Notes: generated by a model not told the origin, from the letters alone. A DNA stretch of 64,000 nucleotides from Synechococcus sp. PCC 7335 (GCF_000155595.1 NZ_DS989904.1:1689175-1753174); one strand, 5' to 3'; shown: positions 39,386 to 49,298, counted from the first letter of the stretch. Numbers and translations are program-made.

Positions 39386-39940
39386 ATGACGGCTGTAACA
39401 GCAAAGTGGACTCTGGCAGAATACCATCGCATGATTGACTCTGGCGTACTAGACGAGCGCCAAGTCGAATTGATCAAAGGAGAGATCATTGAGATGGCGC
39501 CAGAGGGAAGCCCTCATTCATACTTTGTTTCCGAATCAGGTGAATATCTAATTCGGCTGTTAGGAGAAAAGGCAAAGGTACGCTATGGCAACCCAATTAC
39601 GCTTCCTAATCAATCCGAGCCAGAACCAGATATCGCAGTTGTTCAGCGTCTCGGCAAGGCGTACCTTCAGCATCACCCATACCCAGAAAATATCTTTTGG
39701 TTGATTGAATACTCAAACGCAAGCTTAAACAAAGACCTTAATTTGAAGAGTCAGGTCTATGCAGAAGTCGATATTCCTGAGTACTGGGTTGTTGATCTCA
39801 AGAACCGATTACTGATTGTGTTTAGAGAGCCTAAGTCAGGACAGTACTCATCACGCTCTACGTACACTGAAGGCCAGATAGCGCCGCTGGCTTTTCCTGA
39901 CGTGCCTATCTTAGTCAGCGCTATTATTGACCGGAGCTAA
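39386..39940 (+). CDS. Uma2-family (DUF820) PD-(D/E)XK protein
   Basis: A 184-residue single-domain protein of the family abundant in cyanobacteria, distantly related to restriction-like nucleases. The pattern includes EYHRMIDSGVLDERQVELIKGEIIEM, then SEPEPDIAVVQR and the core IEYSNASLNKDLNLKSQVYAEVDIPEYWVVDL, with likely catalytic D/E and K residues. The biological role is not known. It has no obvious partner; it is convergent with argH. Confidence 0.85.
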   Translation: MTAVTAKWTLAEYHRMIDSGVLDERQVELIKGEIIEMAPEGSPHSYFVSESGEYLIRLLGEKAKVRYGNPITLPNQSEPEPDIAVVQRLGKAYLQHHPYPENIFWLIEYSNASLNKDLNLKSQVYAEVDIPEYWVVDLKNRLLIVFREPKSGQYSSRSTYTEGQIAPLAFPDVPILVSAIIDRS

Positions 39941-39967
39941 AAAGCTCAGCATACTAATTTCACTGAG

Positions 39968-41371
39968 CTATGACAAAAGTGATTGAGCCCGCTCTAAAGC
40001 AGACCTCACTTGCTCAAAGCCAGTACCACCGGCGCTGTTACGCGCTGAAACGACTTGAGCAGGCGCGATCGCCTCGTAGATATCTGCCTCAAATTTCGGA
40101 TGCAGCCCCTGCCACTCTTCTAAGCTCAACTCCTTCAATAGTTTTCCTGCTGCCAAAGAAGTCTTCACGACCTTCCCAACCAAGTTATAAGCCTCTCGAA
40201 AGGGAACCCCTTTCGCGGCTAGATAATCGGCCACATCCGTCGCATTAGAAAAGTCTTCTGCGACCGCTTGGTTTAGCCTGTCAGTACGAAACGTAATGCC
40301 CTCTTGCAGTAAGATAGTCATCGCCTCCAAGCAGCCAGAGACCGTTGCTACCGTATCAAAAATGGCCTCTTTATCTTCTTGCAAATCCTTGTTGTAGGCC
40401 AGCGGCAACCCCTTCATCATCACCAACAGCCCCTGCAGGTGGCCAAAAGTTCGTCCAGTCTTACCCCGCACCAGCTCAGGCACATCAGGATTCTTCTTCT
40501 GGGGCATGATGCTCGATCCGGTCGAGCAGGTATCGCCCAGGGTTACAAACCGAAATTCCTCGGAAGCCCAAAGGATGATCTCTTCTGACAGGCGAGAAAG
40601 ATGAACCATGATCAGGCTAGCCGCACTCGCAAATTCAATGGCAAAATCTCTGTCGCTCACGCCGTCCAAACTGTTGTGATAGATATCATCAAAGCCCAGC
40701 AGCTTAGCAGAATACGCTCGATCAATTGGGAATGTCGTCCCGGCTAAGGCCCCACAACCCAAAGGTGAAATATTTACTCTTTTAAGCACATCGCCCAGTC
40801 GCTCCCAGTCGCGCTGAGTCATCTCAAAATACGCCAGCAAATGATGCGCCAGGCTCAATGGCTGTGCCCTTTGCAAATGGGTATAGCCTGGAATCAGCGT
40901 TTCTACATGCTGACTAGCCAGGTCAACAATCGTCTGCTGAAAGGCCCTGATCTGTTCGCGGATCTGTTCTATTTTGCCCCTTAGATACAACCGTAGATCG
41001 GTTCCCACCTGGTCGTTTCTAGATCTAGCAGTATGCAGTTTCTTGCCGCCGTCCCCAACTAGCTCTATCAAGCGGTGCTCTACTGCGAAATGCACATCCT
41101 CTTCGTCAACACCTGGATTAAACTCGCCTCTACGGTACTCGCCGCGAATGGTCTCCAAGCCAGACACAATTTGCTCGCGCTCAGCTTCTGAGAGAATACC
41201 CACTTTGGCCAGCATCTTGGCATGGGCAACTGAACCGGTTAGATCGCATTCTAGGAGCTGAATGTCGAAGCCGATACTGGCATTAAACTGTGCGATCGCT
41301 GGATGCAACGCTGACTCAAATCTTTGGCTCCAAGCTTGCTGCAACTCTTGTCTCACCGATTGACTACCCAC
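39968..41371 (-). CDS. argH: Argininosuccinate lyase
   Basis: ArgH splits argininosuccinate into arginine and fumarate, the last step of arginine synthesis. The 467-residue protein contains the superfamily signature [12 protein letters not shown] (about 285-296), plus [19 protein letters not shown] and [11 protein letters not shown] in the first half. Length is normal. The start is GTG at 41371. No other arg genes are adjacent, as is common in cyanobacteria. The 493 bp upstream may include its promoter. Confidence 0.95.
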   Translation of the reverse strand: MGSQSVRQELQQAWSQRFESALHPAIAQFNASIGFDIQLLECDLTGSVAHAKMLAKVGILSEAEREQIVSGLETIRGEYRRGEFNPGVDEEDVHFAVEHRLIELVGDGGKKLHTARSRNDQVGTDLRLYLRGKIEQIREQIRAFQQTIVDLASQHVETLIPGYTHLQRAQPLSLAHHLLAYFEMTQRDWERLGDVLKRVNISPLGCGALAGTTFPIDRAYSAKLLGFDDIYHNSLDGVSDRDFAIEFASAASLIMVHLSRLSEEIILWASEEFRFVTLGDTCSTGSSIMPQKKNPDVPELVRGKTGRTFGHLQGLLVMMKGLPLAYNKDLQEDKEAIFDTVATVSGCLEAMTILLQEGITFRTDRLNQAVAEDFSNATDVADYLAAKGVPFREAYNLVGKVVKTSLAAGKLLKELSLEEWQGLHPKFEADIYEAIAPAQVVSARNSAGGTGFEQVRSALERAQSLLS

Positions 41372-41864
41372 TATCTACCTTTGTTCCTACTCTAAATGCG
41401 ATCAGACTCAATCAAGCGAACAATCTATGAATAGATACCAAAAAACACTCGATTAATCAGTCCACCATACAGTAGCAGCTAACCTCAAAAGATCGCACAT
41501 CTAGTAAGCAGTGAATTGCGCCTTATCCACGATAGGCAATTAATGAGCAATTCGAATGAAGTCAGGGATATTCTGCGAAAAGGTAACTGCTAAGAAGATA
41601 GGTTTGATGCCGCATTCTCTAATTAAATAGAACAACATCAGATACCCATGTGTTTGATACCTATAGGTAACTGAAGAATAATACAACAACCTAGTCAGTT
41701 CCAATTATCCGTATAGCGGCTTCACTTTTGACGTAAAACATCTCTAACTAGACTCAACTAGAACAAGCTTGACGAAGCTTTAAAGCTCTTTTTGTAGAAG
41801 GATGAATCGGATTCACAAGATTGTTCTACTTTTAGAAAACTTTGTAGTAGAAAACTTTGTAGCT
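41372..41864. other. 493-bp gap between the argH and phosphatase genes
   Basis: No gene is recognisable. It lies upstream of argH and just after the phosphatase gene's stop. A perfect 15-bp tandem duplication (tagaaaactttgtag) occupies 41833-41862, directly adjoining the phosphatase stop codon. Confidence 0.45.
41833..41862. repeat. Two-copy 15-bp tandem duplication
   Basis: tagaaaactttgtag at 41833-41847 is repeated exactly at 41848-41862, three bases before the end of the phosphatase gene. Confidence 0.85.
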
Positions 41865-43385
41865 TTAACTTAGAGGAGTTGTAGATAGCTGTCTAAACTC
41901 TGCAGGCTGAGTGATTCTCATCACAACAAGGGTGGTGTCATCCGTCGCTTCCCGATCATTTCCCACAAAGCGACGTAGCATATTGAACAGGTACTGCAAG
42001 ATCTCATCAGAACTCATGAAGTTGCGGCACGCCCAGCCGAACGATTCAATTAGATTGTCTTCATCGAACCGGCGGCCATCGCAATTAGCGGCTTCGGTAA
42101 AGCCATCGGTGTAGTAGATCACCGTATCTCCTGGCTGAAGCTGTACTCGATTCTCTTGATAGTGTGTCTCCATATCCAACCCTAGCAGCATACCGTCTGC
42201 ATCTAAGCGGAAAACATGACCAGTCGCCGCCCGCCAGAGCAAAGGAGGATTATGCGCTGCATTGCCATAGCACAGTACTTGTGTTAGCGGGTCATACTGA
42301 GCACAAAAGAGAGTGACGAACCGGTTAGAGCTTTCCAAATCGGTACGCATCACCCAGTTCAAATTTTTCAGAAGATGGGCAGGAGAATGCTCATTGAGCA
42401 CTTCCGCACGGAGCATACCGCGTAGCATAGTCATCATCAGCCCTGCTGGAACGCCTTTGCCCATGACATCACCAATCGCAAAGTTCCAAGGTTTTTCTTG
42501 GGAGGAGGGCGCATTGGGTTCTCGGAGTTGATCGTAGGTTGTCGGAATAAAGTCGTAATAGTCGCCGCCTACTTTGTTCGCGGTTTGACATCTAGCAGCG
42601 AGGTCGACTCCTTTGATTTTTGGGCACTGTCGGGGCAAGAGCTGGGCTTGAATCTCTGCTCCTAGCTCTAGTTCCCTATCAAGCCGTTCTTTTTGTCTGA
42701 GTTCTTTAGTTAGCTGGTTGTTTTCGATAGCCACACCAGTTTGATCAGCGACTAGGCGAACCAGGTTCTCCCGGGTATCACTCCAGGTATAGTCGCCTTC
42801 TTGACTAAAGACATACAGCCTACCGCATTCGATATTTTGAACAATAATAGCGGTGCCAAATATTTGGAAGTCTGCGCCCAGATAGCGACAAGCATAGCGG
42901 TCTAGAGAAAGCATTGTTGCACTTGTCAGCGAACTCGAACCACTGTCGGCAGCATTCAGAGCTGGAGAGGCAACTATCTGTCTAGTAGCCATTTCCAAAG
43001 CCAGACGGACACTGTTGCAGTCGTCGCTCCCAGATGAGCAGTGTAATTGCTCTAACCTTAAACGGCCGTCAGGCTGACACATTACCAGAGCGCCACCGGT
43101 AGCATCAGTAACACGGCTAGCAATCATTGGAATCAGCTCTAGAAACTTATTAAGGTTATTGAGGCTGCGTAAGGCGAATCCCAGCGACCCTAACAGGTCT
43201 TGAATTTTGTTCTGCTCTCGCTGCAACCTAGCAACTAACTCTTTCAACGCATAGACAGAAGTTCCGTTAGGTACACTTGTCATCTCCCTGGCTGCAGACA
43301 CAGCTCTAGGCACTGCCGAGCCCACAACAGCTCGGCGATCGCCTGCTGTCGATGAGTTAAAGGGGGGAGTCGGCCTCGGCTGCAT
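41865..43385 (-). CDS. GAF-SpoIIE PP2C phosphatase (RsbU-like)
   Basis: A 506-residue signalling protein. It has a low-complexity start, a GAF-like sensor domain (about 75-225), a short coiled coil (222-245) and a SpoIIE/PP2C phosphatase domain (about 260-500) with GGDYYDF (273-279) and GDVMGKG (305-311), which hold metal-binding aspartates, and YYTDGFTEA near the end. Family members dephosphorylate STAS-domain proteins and so release sigma factors or other targets. Two STAS genes occur in this window at 6866-7225 and 49346-49660, but none is adjacent. The sensed signal is unknown. Confidence 0.88.
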   Translation of the reverse strand: MQPRPTPPFNSSTAGDRRAVVGSAVPRAVSAAREMTSVPNGTSVYALKELVARLQREQNKIQDLLGSLGFALRSLNNLNKFLELIPMIASRVTDATGGALVMCQPDGRLRLEQLHCSSGSDDCNSVRLALEMATRQIVASPALNAADSGSSSLTSATMLSLDRYACRYLGADFQIFGTAIIVQNIECGRLYVFSQEGDYTWSDTRENLVRLVADQTGVAIENNQLTKELRQKERLDRELELGAEIQAQLLPRQCPKIKGVDLAARCQTANKVGGDYYDFIPTTYDQLREPNAPSSQEKPWNFAIGDVMGKGVPAGLMMTMLRGMLRAEVLNEHSPAHLLKNLNWVMRTDLESSNRFVTLFCAQYDPLTQVLCYGNAAHNPPLLWRAATGHVFRLDADGMLLGLDMETHYQENRVQLQPGDTVIYYTDGFTEAANCDGRRFDEDNLIESFGWACRNFMSSDEILQYLFNMLRRFVGNDREATDDTTLVVMRITQPAEFRQLSTTPLS

Positions 43386-43894
43386 AATCTAAAGATAAAT
43401 ATTTTGAGAATAGAGAGGAATGCCAAAAGTAGCCATCACGATAGCACTTATCAAGCAATAGTCAATACTTAAACAAGAATATTGATTTCTTCTAGGTGAA
43501 CGTCAGTAAGTAGAGGTGAAAGAACGCTACCGGTAAGGCTATTTCATGTAGAGGGTAGAGGAGTGCTGAGTAAATTGTCGATACCTTTTTATGCGAATAG
43601 ATTGTCGCTAAATCATGACTAAGCCTCATGAGAAGTCTGTGAGAAATCGCTACGTTTCATATATAAACTAATCGCTTTAGCTAGCTTGGATTTTGAGTCA
43701 GATCTAAGCTAGCTGATAAGTTGATACGCTTGACTAAGGATCGAGAAATATAGAAACCAGAGTAACGAGGGGCAGTATCTATCGGGTCAGCCTGTCGGCT
43801 TATCTTTTGCTCTATATAGTCTTTTTCTCTATCTAGCCAGCATAGCCAGCTTTAGAGCCTTAACTTAAACAAGTACCTCTACTTAACCGTTAGG
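43386..43894. other. 509-bp gap downstream of cobK
   Basis: No gene is recognised. The main feature is an inverted repeat at 43679-43714, listed separately. The region lies between the cobK stop and the phosphatase start, both minus-strand genes. Confidence 0.45.
43679..43714. repeat. 13-bp-arm inverted repeat
   Basis: AGCTAGCTTGGAT at 43679-43691 pairs with ATCTAAGCTAGCT at 43702-43714, 12 of 13 positions Watson-Crick and one G-U in RNA, around a 10-base loop. No T-run follows on either strand, so it is probably not a terminator. It lies 181 bp past the cobK stop and 294 bp before the phosphatase start. Confidence 0.75.
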
Positions 43895-44758
43895 TTAGTA
43901 CAACCTGAGTGTTTTGGAGCAGAACTCGATGGCTTCAGAGATTAAGTTTGTTTGTTTTGGGTAGATGATCGAAGGCCGTTCGATCAAGATTAGACGTTTG
44001 CCTAGTTCGAGTGCGATCGCTCGCTTCACTGCTTCGCCTCCTGCTATACCAGAGGCCTTAGCAACGATGACAGAGATTTGCCATTGCTGCCACAATGCCC
44101 GTTCTAGTGCTGGCGAAACTGGCGGCTTGATGGCCATAATCTCTTGAGAAGAGAATCCTGCTGCTAGTACCGCTGAGAGTGCTTTGATAGAAGGCAACAC
44201 CCGCACAAATAGCTGCGAAGTTTGACGTAGGTGAGCAAGGCGAGATGTCAACTGAGTTAGCTGCCGGTAGCCCAACGTAAAAAGCACTCGCTGATGCTGT
44301 AAAACGCCGCTGTCCAATAGCTCGCTGAGTGAGCTGACGGAGGTGATTGGGCTGTCGGCTCTATTCGTCTCTATATTTTTCTGATTAGAATTTCCCCTAT
44401 CAAAAAGGCCTTGATCAGTAGAAGATTGCCGATCAACCTCGGGGCGTTCGTAGCGCAAATAGGAAATCGCTACTGATGAGTCGGTCGCCTGGTTAGTTGC
44501 TTTGATCGCTAGGCGAGAGATTTCAAGCGCAAACGGATGGGATGCATCTAAAATACATCTCACCTGCCAGCGCTCAATAAACGCATCGATTGAATGAGCA
44601 GATAGCTGGCCAACCCATACCTTGGCTGTGTCTAGATACAGTTGCTTAGCAGCCTCTGTCGTCACTGTCACTACGTAGGGCACATCCAACTCAGACAATG
44701 CGCTAGCAAGAGCCGCACTTTCACTCGTCCCACCTACCAACCAGACATGAGCAGGCAT
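43895..44758 (-). CDS. cobK: Precorrin-6A reductase (CobK/CbiJ)
   Basis: CobK reduces precorrin-6A (or cobalt-precorrin-6A) with NADPH in cobalamin synthesis. The 287-residue protein begins with WLVGGTSESAALASAL, the nucleotide-binding start of the family, and has ILDASHPFALEISRLA and VVAKASGIAGGEAVKRAIAL. It is longer than usual because of an insertion of about 40 residues rich in Asp, Ser and Asn (about 105-150). No other cob genes are adjacent. Confidence 0.85.
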   Translation of the reverse strand: MPAHVWLVGGTSESAALASALSELDVPYVVTVTTEAAKQLYLDTAKVWVGQLSAHSIDAFIERWQVRCILDASHPFALEISRLAIKATNQATDSSVAISYLRYERPEVDRQSSTDQGLFDRGNSNQKNIETNRADSPITSVSSLSELLDSGVLQHQRVLFTLGYRQLTQLTSRLAHLRQTSQLFVRVLPSIKALSAVLAAGFSSQEIMAIKPPVSPALERALWQQWQISVIVAKASGIAGGEAVKRAIALELGKRLILIERPSIIYPKQTNLISEAIEFCSKTLRLY

Positions 44759-44914
44759 AGTCTTTTTGCACTAGCCTCTAGCTAGAGACTGACAGCTAAT
44801 TATCCGTAGCTGATCTATGGTCATCAACGGCCAGCGCGCGCTATCTACGGAATATCTACCTACACGGAATATCTACGAAGATCTTCCCTCTACAAAGTAT
44901 CTATCACAGAATAT

Positions 44915-45664
44915 CTATGGCCAGCGCACTTTATATAGATGAAACAGCTCGCCGTATTGCTGCTTGACGATCTTAGCGCCGACTTGCTTAATGAGCGATC
45001 GCCAGTCACTCATTTCTTCTAAGAACACTTCAGCGCCCAAATAAGTCTCTAAGATCGCCCAGTTCTCAGCGAGCGGCTGCTCAGCATCGACCACATCGAA
45101 TACAAAAAAACCACCCGGCTTTAACAGTGGCTTCACGACCTCTATCACTGTTTGCCAATAGTCCATTGGGTAATAACAGCTAAAGCCGGTTGCAATCACC
45201 ATATCAAAGCTCTCTGGAGGATAGTCGAGCTGATGAGCGGCGCCCTGTTTTACCCCCTGAAATAGCTTAGAATCTAGTTGAGGCCCGCGCTGGTGCAGCG
45301 TCTTAACTGCAAATTCGCTAACATCTTGGCCATAAAATCTCGCCTGCCAAGCTTTCCACTCGTAGATCAAAAAACTAAACCCACAGCCTAGATCCAAACA
45401 GTGCTGATTCTTCTTAGGCTTTGCAATCTGCCAAAACGGGGAAGCCACCCGAGAATTTAGCGAGCCAGCTGCCCAATCGCGAAAGACCGGCATTGCTTCT
45501 ACCTCTTCAGGTAGGTCAAAGGACTTGCCTTCGTACTCCGCATCGAATCGCTTAGCCACTGCGTTGATGATGGGTGGCCAAGCGCTGCTTTTGGACTTGA
45601 GTACATCACCTAGTGCCGTGCCGAACGCCGTAGATTGCGCTGCATTCTTCTTAGATTTAGCCAT
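44915..45664 (-). CDS. Class I SAM-dependent methyltransferase
   Basis: A 249-residue methyltransferase with motif I CLDLGCGFSFLIYEW, FYGQDVSEFAVKTLHQRGP and FDMVIATGFSCYYPMDYW, then PGGFFVFDVVDAEQPL. The N-terminus is a basic, polar stretch (KSKKNAAQSTAFG). The target is unknown; the sequence has the look of cyanobacterial conserved methyltransferases. It is followed downstream by about 150 bp carrying degenerate repeats of acggaatatctac (44847 and 44864). Confidence 0.78.
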   Translation of the reverse strand: MAKSKKNAAQSTAFGTALGDVLKSKSSAWPPIINAVAKRFDAEYEGKSFDLPEEVEAMPVFRDWAAGSLNSRVASPFWQIAKPKKNQHCLDLGCGFSFLIYEWKAWQARFYGQDVSEFAVKTLHQRGPQLDSKLFQGVKQGAAHQLDYPPESFDMVIATGFSCYYPMDYWQTVIEVVKPLLKPGGFFVFDVVDAEQPLAENWAILETYLGAEVFLEEMSDWRSLIKQVGAKIVKQQYGELFHLYKVRWP

Positions 45665-45704
45665 GCCTAGATCTAACCATAGGAATTACCCATCATTTTC
45701 AAAG

Positions 45705-45890
45705 TTAAGAACCCTTAAGCGCCTTAGAGAAATTCTTTCGATACGACTGATTGGAGATCAAAAGAATAGGCCACATTAAGGTCAAGAAGACTTTCTTGTC
45801 CGTAAAATTGGTGCGGTTAAATCCACTCCAAAAGCGCCAGCCGCCGACTAGATAAACACCTAGTACAATAATCGTTAGTAGCTCGCCCAT
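45705..45890 (-). CDS. Small conserved membrane protein
   Basis: A 61-residue protein with one N-terminal membrane segment (about 4-20, LTIIVLGVYLVGGWRFW) and a second hydrophobic stretch (about 34-46, VFLTLMWPILLI) followed by a basic tail. The start codon ATG at 45890 has a strong ribosome-binding site, GGAGGG, a few bases upstream. I recall similar short proteins in cyanobacteria without an assigned function. It is 40 bp upstream of the methyltransferase gene on the same strand, so they may be co-transcribed. Confidence 0.72.
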   Translation of the reverse strand: MGELLTIIVLGVYLVGGWRFWSGFNRTNFTDKKVFLTLMWPILLISNQSYRKNFSKALKGS

Positions 45891-46308
45891 AGAACCCTCC
45901 CTAATGCTGAATAAATTGGCTGTCTTAGGCTATCTCACTTAGGCTATCTCACAAGTATCATAGCGCCGATGAAATGAGGTTGATTGTAAGGCCGATCGTG
46001 CAGAAGCAGGCACGACCAAGGTGCAGCATAAAGCAGCGACTCTAGGAGCCACGTACCTAGGCACCTAACCTAGTCAATGACAGCTGCTGTATCGTTTATT
46101 CTGCGTGGTCTAGCTTTCTAGCACTTCTATAGTCAGCACTCCTATAGAATGTATTTGGTATACCTTTTGACGAATTTAAGCTCGCTTCTGCGTGCCAGCT
46201 CCGTGTATCAGTGCTGCTGATTATCAGAATCGCTTCACATCGAGACGGCTAAAGCTCGAAGTAGAGACAGTTTAATTTTTAATATTTTTTGCATTTAGGA
46301 GAGCAATT
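45891..46308. other. 418-bp promoter gap with a tandem duplication
   Basis: Divergent gap before the sugar-nucleotide gene. It holds a perfect 14-bp tandem duplication at 45925-45952, an AT-rich tract at about 46271-46290 and a strong ribosome-binding site, AGGAGAG at 46297-46303, five bases before the ATG. No gene or RNA is recognised. Confidence 0.5.
45925..45952. repeat. Two-copy 14-bp tandem duplication
   Basis: ttaggctatctcac at 45925-45938 is repeated exactly at 45939-45952. Confidence 0.85.
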
Positions 46309-48837
46309 ATGCGTGCAGTACTTATGGCCGGAGGCTCTGGAACTAGGCTCAGACCGCTGACGTGCGACTTACCCAAGCCTATGGTGCCAGTGCTTAATCG
46401 CCCTATCGCTGAGCATATTGTTAATCTCCTAAAGCGCTACGACATCACAGAAATTATTGCTACCTTGTTTTATCTGCCTGATGTAATGCGCGACTATTTT
46501 CAAGATGGCAAGGACTTTGGCGTGCAGATGACCTACGCCGTAGAAGAAGATCAGCCACTCGGTACTGCAGGCTGTGTCAAAAACGTATCTGAATTATTAG
46601 ACGAAACTTTCTTGGTCATTAGCGGTGATAGCATCACTGATTTTGATCTCAGAAAGGCGATCGAATTTCATAAAAGCAGAGGCTCGAAAGCAACATTAGT
46701 GCTGACTCGCGTACCTAATCCAATCGAATTTGGCGTAGTCATTACCGATGAGGACGATAAGATCGTTCGTTTTCTAGAGAAGCCTTCTACTAGCGAAATA
46801 TTTTCAGATACCGTCAATACAGGCACATACATACTAGAGCCTGAGGTTCTAGACTACCTACCTTCTGAGTGCGAACAGGATTTCTCTAAAGATTTGTTTC
46901 CACTTTTGCTAGAGAAAGGTGAGCCGATGTATGGCTATGTTGCTGATGGCTACTGGTGTGATGTCGGCCATCTAGATGCCTACAGAGAGGCCCAGTACGA
47001 CGCTTTAGATAGCAAAGTATTGATTGACTACGACTATCCAGAGACCTCGGAAGGGGTGCGTATTGGCAAGAATACTTTTGTCGATCCTGATGCCAAAATT
47101 CACGGACCTGTTTTGATTGGCGATAACTGCCGTATTGGGCCAAGAGCTGTGCTAGAGCCAGGTACCGTCATTGGTGACAATGTCACTATCGGCAGTGATG
47201 CGGACCTAAAGCGTCCTATCATCTGGAATGGGGCAGTAGTGGGCGAAGACACGCACCTTAGAGCTTGTGTGATTGCCAGGGGTACTCGGGTAGATCGGCG
47301 TGCCCATGTCCTAGAAGGCGCTGTTGTAGGCGCGCTATCAACCGTTGGAGAAGAGGGGCAAATCAGTCCAGGCGTTCGGGTCTGGCCCAGCAAAATTATT
47401 GAGTCTGGGGCAACCTTGAACATTAATTTGATCTGGGGTAACACGGCTCAGCGAAATTTGTTTGGCCAGCGTGGGGTGGCAGGTCTAGCGAATGTCGATA
47501 TCACGCCTGAGTTTGCAGTGAAGCTAGGTGCGGCCTACGGTTCTACGTTGAAGCCAGGAGCCTATGTCACGGTCTCTAGAGATCAGCGCAGCATCTCTAG
47601 AATGGCCTCTAGATCGTTGATTGCTGGACTCATGTCTGTTGGCATCAATATTCAAAATCTAGAGGCAACAGCTATTCCAGTGGCTAGGTACGTGCTGCCA
47701 ACGCTAGATGTGGTGGGAGGAATTCACGTTAGACTACACCCCCAACGCCCTGACCAGCTGCTGATTGAGTTCTTCGATAAGAAGGGTATTGATATTCCGA
47801 AGAGCAAGGAGAAAAAGATTGAAGGCGCTTACTTCAAAGAGGACTTAAGGCGATCGCAAATCCACGAGATTGGCTCAGTCACATACCCTAACCGAGTGAT
47901 AAATATCTACACCACCGCCTTCAGCAAATACCTAAAAGCTGAGTCTATCCGCAATAGCCGATCCAAAATCGTGATCGACTATGCCTATGCTGTTTCCGGT
48001 GCGGTTTTACCTCAGCTGCTAGGGCAATATGACTGCGATGCGGTTGTACTCAACGCTAGTCTTAATCCTACTGCGCCTTCGATCGCAGAGAGGGATGTCA
48101 TGCTCGGTCAGCTTGGTCAGGTTGTTCAGGCTTTGCAAGCGACCTTTGGCGTACAGATATCGGCAAATGGAGAACAGCTGGTATTGGTTGACGAGGTAGG
48201 CTCTCCTATTCGCGGTGAGGCGTTGACTGCGCTGATGGCTCACATGATCCTAACGGCGCATCCAAGGGGAACCGTTGTGATTCCTGTACAGGCATCAGGC
48301 GCGATCGAAGAGATTGCTCGTCGTCACGATGGCAGAGTGATTCGCACAAAAGCCAACCCTACTGCGCTGATGGAGGCTTGCCATACGCAAGAGAATGTTG
48401 TGCTAGGGGGCAGTGGAGACATGGGCTTTATCTTTCCTCAGCTTCACCCCGGTTTCGACGCGATGTTCTGTGTGGCTAAGCTGATTGAGATGCTATTAAT
48501 CCAAGAGCGATCGCTTGGTCAGATCTGGGAAGAGTTACCAAGAGTGTTTCACCGATCGCAGACGATGCGCTGTCCGTGGACCATCAAAGGTGGGCTCATG
48601 CGTTATCTTGTAGAGACCCATCCAGCAGAGAGTTTGGAGCTAGTAGACGGTGTTAAGATCGTTGATGGTAGTAAGCAAAACTGGGTATTGATTTTACCGG
48701 ATGCCGGGGAACCGCTAGTCCACATCTTTGCCAACAGTGAAGACCGAGATTGGGTGGATAAGCAGCTACAGGCCTATCGGCAGAAGGTTCAAGATTTTAT
48801 TGAATCAGAGCAGGGAAGAAAGGAAAACGTCATATGA
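46309..48837 (+). CDS. Sugar-nucleotide pyrophosphorylase fused to a degenerate phosphomutase
   Basis: An 842-residue fusion. Residues 1-230 are a nucleotidyltransferase of the GDP-mannose/ADP-glucose type, with the nucleotide loop MAGGSGTRLRPLT at 6-18. Residues about 245-370 form a left-handed beta-helix (VDPDAKIHGPVLIGDN and following hexapeptides). Residues about 380-830 resemble alpha-D-phosphohexomutase, but catalytic motifs are lost: the phosphoserine loop TASHNP is replaced by RLHPQRPD, the metal loop DGDGDR is not found and the sugar loop GEESG reads GSGDMG. I infer that this domain is non-catalytic, perhaps regulatory. The start has a strong AGGAGAG site. Its stop overlaps the ssb start by 4 bp. 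Confidence 0.88.
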   Translation: MRAVLMAGGSGTRLRPLTCDLPKPMVPVLNRPIAEHIVNLLKRYDITEIIATLFYLPDVMRDYFQDGKDFGVQMTYAVEEDQPLGTAGCVKNVSELLDETFLVISGDSITDFDLRKAIEFHKSRGSKATLVLTRVPNPIEFGVVITDEDDKIVRFLEKPSTSEIFSDTVNTGTYILEPEVLDYLPSECEQDFSKDLFPLLLEKGEPMYGYVADGYWCDVGHLDAYREAQYDALDSKVLIDYDYPETSEGVRIGKNTFVDPDAKIHGPVLIGDNCRIGPRAVLEPGTVIGDNVTIGSDADLKRPIIWNGAVVGEDTHLRACVIARGTRVDRRAHVLEGAVVGALSTVGEEGQISPGVRVWPSKIIESGATLNINLIWGNTAQRNLFGQRGVAGLANVDITPEFAVKLGAAYGSTLKPGAYVTVSRDQRSISRMASRSLIAGLMSVGINIQNLEATAIPVARYVLPTLDVVGGIHVRLHPQRPDQLLIEFFDKKGIDIPKSKEKKIEGAYFKEDLRRSQIHEIGSVTYPNRVINIYTTAFSKYLKAESIRNSRSKIVIDYAYAVSGAVLPQLLGQYDCDAVVLNASLNPTAPSIAERDVMLGQLGQVVQALQATFGVQISANGEQLVLVDEVGSPIRGEALTALMAHMILTAHPRGTVVIPVQASGAIEEIARRHDGRVIRTKANPTALMEACHTQENVVLGGSGDMGFIFPQLHPGFDAMFCVAKLIEMLLIQERSLGQIWEELPRVFHRSQTMRCPWTIKGGLMRYLVETHPAESLELVDGVKIVDGSKQNWVLILPDAGEPLVHIFANSEDRDWVDKQLQAYRQKVQDFIESEQGRKENVI

Positions 48838-49298
48838 ATAACTGCGTCTTGATGGCAGAAATTGTGCAGGCTCCGCAGCTGCGCTATACCGCTGATAATC
48901 AAACGCCGATCGCGGAGTTTGTGGTCAAGTTTCCAGGGCTAAGAGAGGGCGATGCGCCCGGCCAAATGAAGGTGGTGGGTTGGGGCAACCTGGCTCAAGA
49001 GATTCAGGAGCGATATCAAGCAGGCGATCGCGTTTTGCTAGAAGGTCGATTGAGCATGAACACCCTAGAGCGGCCCGAAGGCTTCAAAGAGAAACGGGCT
49101 GAGATGACAGCTCAACGCATTAGCCCAATTAGTGAACTGCAGTCAGTTGCGCTGGGCGAACCAACGCCGATTGCCGAAGGTCGATTCGCCAGCGGTGCTA
49201 AGCCTGCTTCTACACCGTCTGCGGCGACCGTCCCGGCCGCTTCGACAGTCGCTAAGCCTGCCGAGCCCGCACCAGATTATGACGACATTCCTTTTTAG
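48834..49298 (+). CDS. ssb: Single-stranded DNA-binding protein
   Basis: SSB coats single-stranded DNA and recruits repair and replication proteins. The 154-residue protein has an OB fold (about 1-100, MNNCVLMAEIVQAPQLRYT and DRVLLEGRLSMNT), a proline- and alanine-rich linker and the acidic tip PDYDDIPF. The tip is essential in known SSBs. The start codon ATG overlaps the upstream stop in ATGA, so translation is probably coupled to the sugar-nucleotide gene, an unusual partner. This may be the cyanobacterial ssb in a non-replication operon; a second ssb may exist elsewhere. Confidence 0.93.
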   Translation: MNNCVLMAEIVQAPQLRYTADNQTPIAEFVVKFPGLREGDAPGQMKVVGWGNLAQEIQERYQAGDRVLLEGRLSMNTLERPEGFKEKRAEMTAQRISPISELQSVALGEPTPIAEGRFASGAKPASTPSAATVPAASTVAKPAEPAPDYDDIPF

